Assembly: GCA_011523195.1 (NCBI GenBank)
Contig: WTHH01000062.1
Location: 1 to 8,947 of the forward strand
DNA: 8,947 nucleotides
Direction of reading: 5' to 3'
Source: Verrucomicrobiales bacterium
GTDB lineage: Bacteria > Verrucomicrobiota > Verrucomicrobiia > Limisphaerales > UBA1096
Shown: piece by piece, positions 7,637 to 8,947 of the stretch
Layout: every line of letters begins with the position of its first letter
Numbering within the stretch: position 1 is the stretch's first letter
Notes under the pieces: generated by a model
Seen by the model: only the letters and a program-made list of their open reading frames with translations
What the model was told of the DNA's origin: nothing
Database searches by the model: none
Program-made: the position numbers and the translations under genes

Positions 7637-8797
7637 TTACTTTCTAAAACTTGCGGCGAAGTCTTCGCTGCTGACCTCTACGGTTTTCTTTTCGTGTGTG
7701 GAGTTGGTGATCAACTCGTTGAGCTTGTCCTCCCACGCGGCGCTGTCCATGGGCAGATCGACCGCTTGGCCAAGCAGGCCGGAGTATACCATGACGTTGG
7801 CCAACTCAACTGAGCTAAGCCCCTCGGTGCCGGGAGCAATGAGGGCTTCGCCGTCGAGGATGGCGTTGACAAAGTTGGTCATCAACTTTGCGTGCGGAGC
7901 GTCGGCTCCGGGGATCTGGATTTCCTCGACGGTGGTCTCCGGTTGCTGAAAACCGATCTTTGAAGTCTTGCTCCATTGGTCCGACGGCACTGCGTTGCGG
8001 GTGAGGGTGAGTTTGTTGTTTTCCAAAATGAGCCGACCCTTCGTGCCGGCAATTTCGAACCGGTTGCTGCCGGGGGTTTCGCCGCTGGAGGTGATGAATG
8101 CGCCGGTAGCGCCGTTCGGGAATTCCATATAGCAGGTGACGTCGTCCTCGACCTCGATGTCGTGCCATTTGCCTATGCCGACCTGGCTGCTGACACGGCT
8201 TGGCATGCCGGTAATCCATTGCATGGCGTCGAGTTGGTGGAGGCATTGGTTGAGCAGCACACCGCCGCCTTCGCCCTTCCATGTGGCACGCCAACCGCCG
8301 CTTTGGAAATAAATCTCGGAGCGAAACCAGTCGGTCATGATCCACAGCACGCGCATGAGGTCACCGAGTTCACCGCTCTGCACGATCTCGCGAATCTTTT
8401 TGTAACGTGGCTCTACGCGGAGTTGGAACATGCCGGCGAAAACCTGGTTTGGATGCGCTTTTGCCTTGGCGATGAGTCGCTCGGCATCGGCTTTGTGGGC
8501 GGAGATCGGTTTTTCGACCATGATGTGCAGGCCGGCCTCGAGTGCTGCGATGCCAAGCGAGGTGTGCTGGTAGTGCGGGGTGGCGATGAGCAGTGCGTCG
8601 ATCGCGCCGCTGGCGATCATATCCTCGCCACTGCCGAAAACCTGGATGCCCTTTTCGAGGTACTCCTCGAGCTTGTGCGGAGAGGTGCTGCCGACGGCGG
8701 TGAGTTCACCGCGGTCGACTCTGCCCTCGAGCAGGTCGTTGGCATGGAAGCGTCCCATGTTGCCCATGCCGATGATGCCAATGCGTACTTTATCCAT
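7637..8797 (-). CDS. Gfo/Idh/MocA-family NAD(P)-dependent oxidoreductase
   Basis: Predicted 386-residue cytosolic dehydrogenase of the Gfo/Idh/MocA family, which oxidises or reduces sugars, inositols and their keto forms. The N-terminal Rossmann fold (about 1-120) opens with GMGNMG (10-15). EKP (95-97) carries the family Lys96 near the nicotinamide. The C-terminal alpha/beta domain holds GGGVLLNQCLHQLD (177-190), with His187 the probable catalytic histidine; the residue four before it, often Asp, is Asn183. GETPGSNRFEIAGTKGRL (239-256) is a further family landmark. Length is typical. The ATG at 8797 is chosen because the Rossmann fold follows at once. An in-frame TTG at 8839 would add a 14-residue tail encoded partly by an 18-base palindrome, which is less plausible. 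No good Shine-Dalgarno precedes 8797. After the second strand the sequence VGSTSPHK has no obvious acidic residue for NAD, so NADP use is possible. It is the first gene of the likely operon, and its partner enzyme 18 bases downstream probably acts on its product or supplies its substrate. Confidence 0.9.
   Translation of the reverse strand: MDKVRIGIIGMGNMGRFHANDLLEGRVDRGELTAVGSTSPHKLEEYLEKGIQVFGSGEDMIASGAIDALLIATPHYQHTSLGIAALEAGLHIMVEKPISAHKADAERLIAKAKAHPNQVFAGMFQLRVEPRYKKIREIVQSGELGDLMRVLWIMTDWFRSEIYFQSGGWRATWKGEGGGVLLNQCLHQLDAMQWITGMPSRVSSQVGIGKWHDIEVEDDVTCYMEFPNGATGAFITSSGETPGSNRFEIAGTKGRLILENNKLTLTRNAVPSDQWSKTSKIGFQQPETTVEEIQIPGADAPHAKLMTNFVNAILDGEALIAPGTEGLSSVELANVMVYSGLLGQAVDLPMDSAAWEDKLNELITNSTHEKKTVEVSSEDFAASFRK
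7764..7775. repeat. GCTTGGCCAAGC palindrome copy in a different reading frame
   Basis: A 12-base perfect palindrome inside the oxidoreductase gene. It is read Leu-Gly-Gln-Ala (CTT GGC CAA GC), a different frame from the copies in the 25-3312 gene, so a shared peptide motif does not explain it. Confidence 0.65.
7796..7805. repeat. GTTGGCCAAC palindrome copy
   Basis: A 10-base perfect palindrome sharing the TTGGCCAA core, 21 bases from the copy at 7764-7775 in the oxidoreductase gene. It is read Glu-Leu-Ala-Asn. Confidence 0.5.
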
Positions 8798-8947
8798 GAA
8801 CGGGTAGGGGAGTGTGCCATCGGCGGCGCGCTTGGCCAAGCGCGGGGTGCTTTTTCGGGTTGACTTAGTTAAGCGATGTGCGATTTTTTTTTTGATTTTC
8901 CTTACGTTTGATCATGAAAAAAAATTCCTGTCCAGATTGTATGTCGC
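8798..8947 (-). other. Upstream leader of the oxidoreductase operon
   Basis: Non-coding as far as visible. It contains an 18-base perfect palindrome (8827-8844), a run of ten T (A on the minus strand) at about 8884-8893 and a second A/T run near 8917-8924. The operon promoter should lie here or just beyond the window edge. No -35/-10 pair on the minus strand is convincing: a TGGACA at 8929-8934 has no -10 at 16-18 bases. Confidence 0.45.
8827..8844. repeat. 18-base perfect palindrome with CTTGGCCAAG core, upstream of oxidoreductase
   Basis: CGCGCTTGGCCAAGCGCG reads the same on both strands. It lies 29 bases before the chosen ATG at 8797 and is the longest of seven TTGGCCAA-containing palindromes in the window. 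It could be an operator, a hairpin in the mRNA leader, or simply another copy of a genome-wide iterated palindrome. Copies inside gene bodies favour the last. Confidence 0.7.

Noticed and set aside
8798..8839. N-terminal extension of the oxidoreductase from a TTG at 8839
   Set aside because: The extra 14 residues precede the Rossmann strand with no family counterpart and overlap the palindrome. The ATG at 8797 gives the normal start.
7976..8863. 295-codon open frame on the plus strand
   Set aside because: Antisense shadow of the Gfo/Idh/MocA gene, with no domain or ribosome site of its own.
8827..8870. Palindrome followed by a short T-run on the plus strand as a rho-independent terminator
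   Set aside because: The five T start seven bases after the stem, and no plus-strand gene ends here.

Overview
The window carries four genes, all read from the minus strand. Their order of transcription is: an NAD(P)-dependent Gfo/Idh/MocA oxidoreductase (8797 to 7637), a xylose-isomerase-like TIM-barrel epimerase/isomerase (7618 to 6740), a very large secreted protein made of a beta-propeller, HEAT repeats and cytochrome c (6737 to 3747), and, after a gap of about 430 bases, a second protein of the same overall architecture (3312 to 25). The two large proteins belong to a group I recognise from Planctomycetota and Verrucomicrobiota (TIGR02604-type dehydrogenase-like propeller plus TIGR02603-type heme domain). 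The window is therefore most likely from a PVC-superphylum bacterium, with Verrucomicrobiota my first guess. No rRNA, tRNA, IS element or CRISPR array was seen.

The first three genes look like one operon. The gaps are 18 and 2 bases, the second gene has a strong AGGAG ribosome site, and the third starts as TAG-CC-ATG and is probably translationally coupled. The gene combination suggests sugar or polyol catabolism. A periplasmic heme protein would oxidise, or pass on electrons from, a carbohydrate. A cytosolic Gfo/Idh/MocA enzyme and a divalent-metal TIM-barrel enzyme would then process the keto-sugar or its product. The substrate cannot be read from the sequence. The fourth gene lies behind a gap with no clear promoter or terminator and may be a separate unit.

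Two DNA-level features stand out. First, the stretch from about 3313 to 6785 (the third gene and its downstream gap) is clearly AT-rich beside GC-rich neighbours, which suggests different ancestry. Second, the palindrome TTGGCCAA, usually as CTTGGCCAAG and extended up to 18 bases, occurs seven times in the GC-rich parts and not at all in the AT-rich part. It looks like a genome-wide iterated palindrome, comparable in concept to cyanobacterial HIP1.

The two large proteins are old, diverged relatives and not a recent duplication. The gene at 25-3312 keeps residues resembling the active site of soluble PQQ glucose dehydrogenase (His206, Arg264-Asn265-Pro266). The gene at 3747-6737 lacks both. 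Their heme domains nevertheless share the same His-to-Met spacing of 92 residues.
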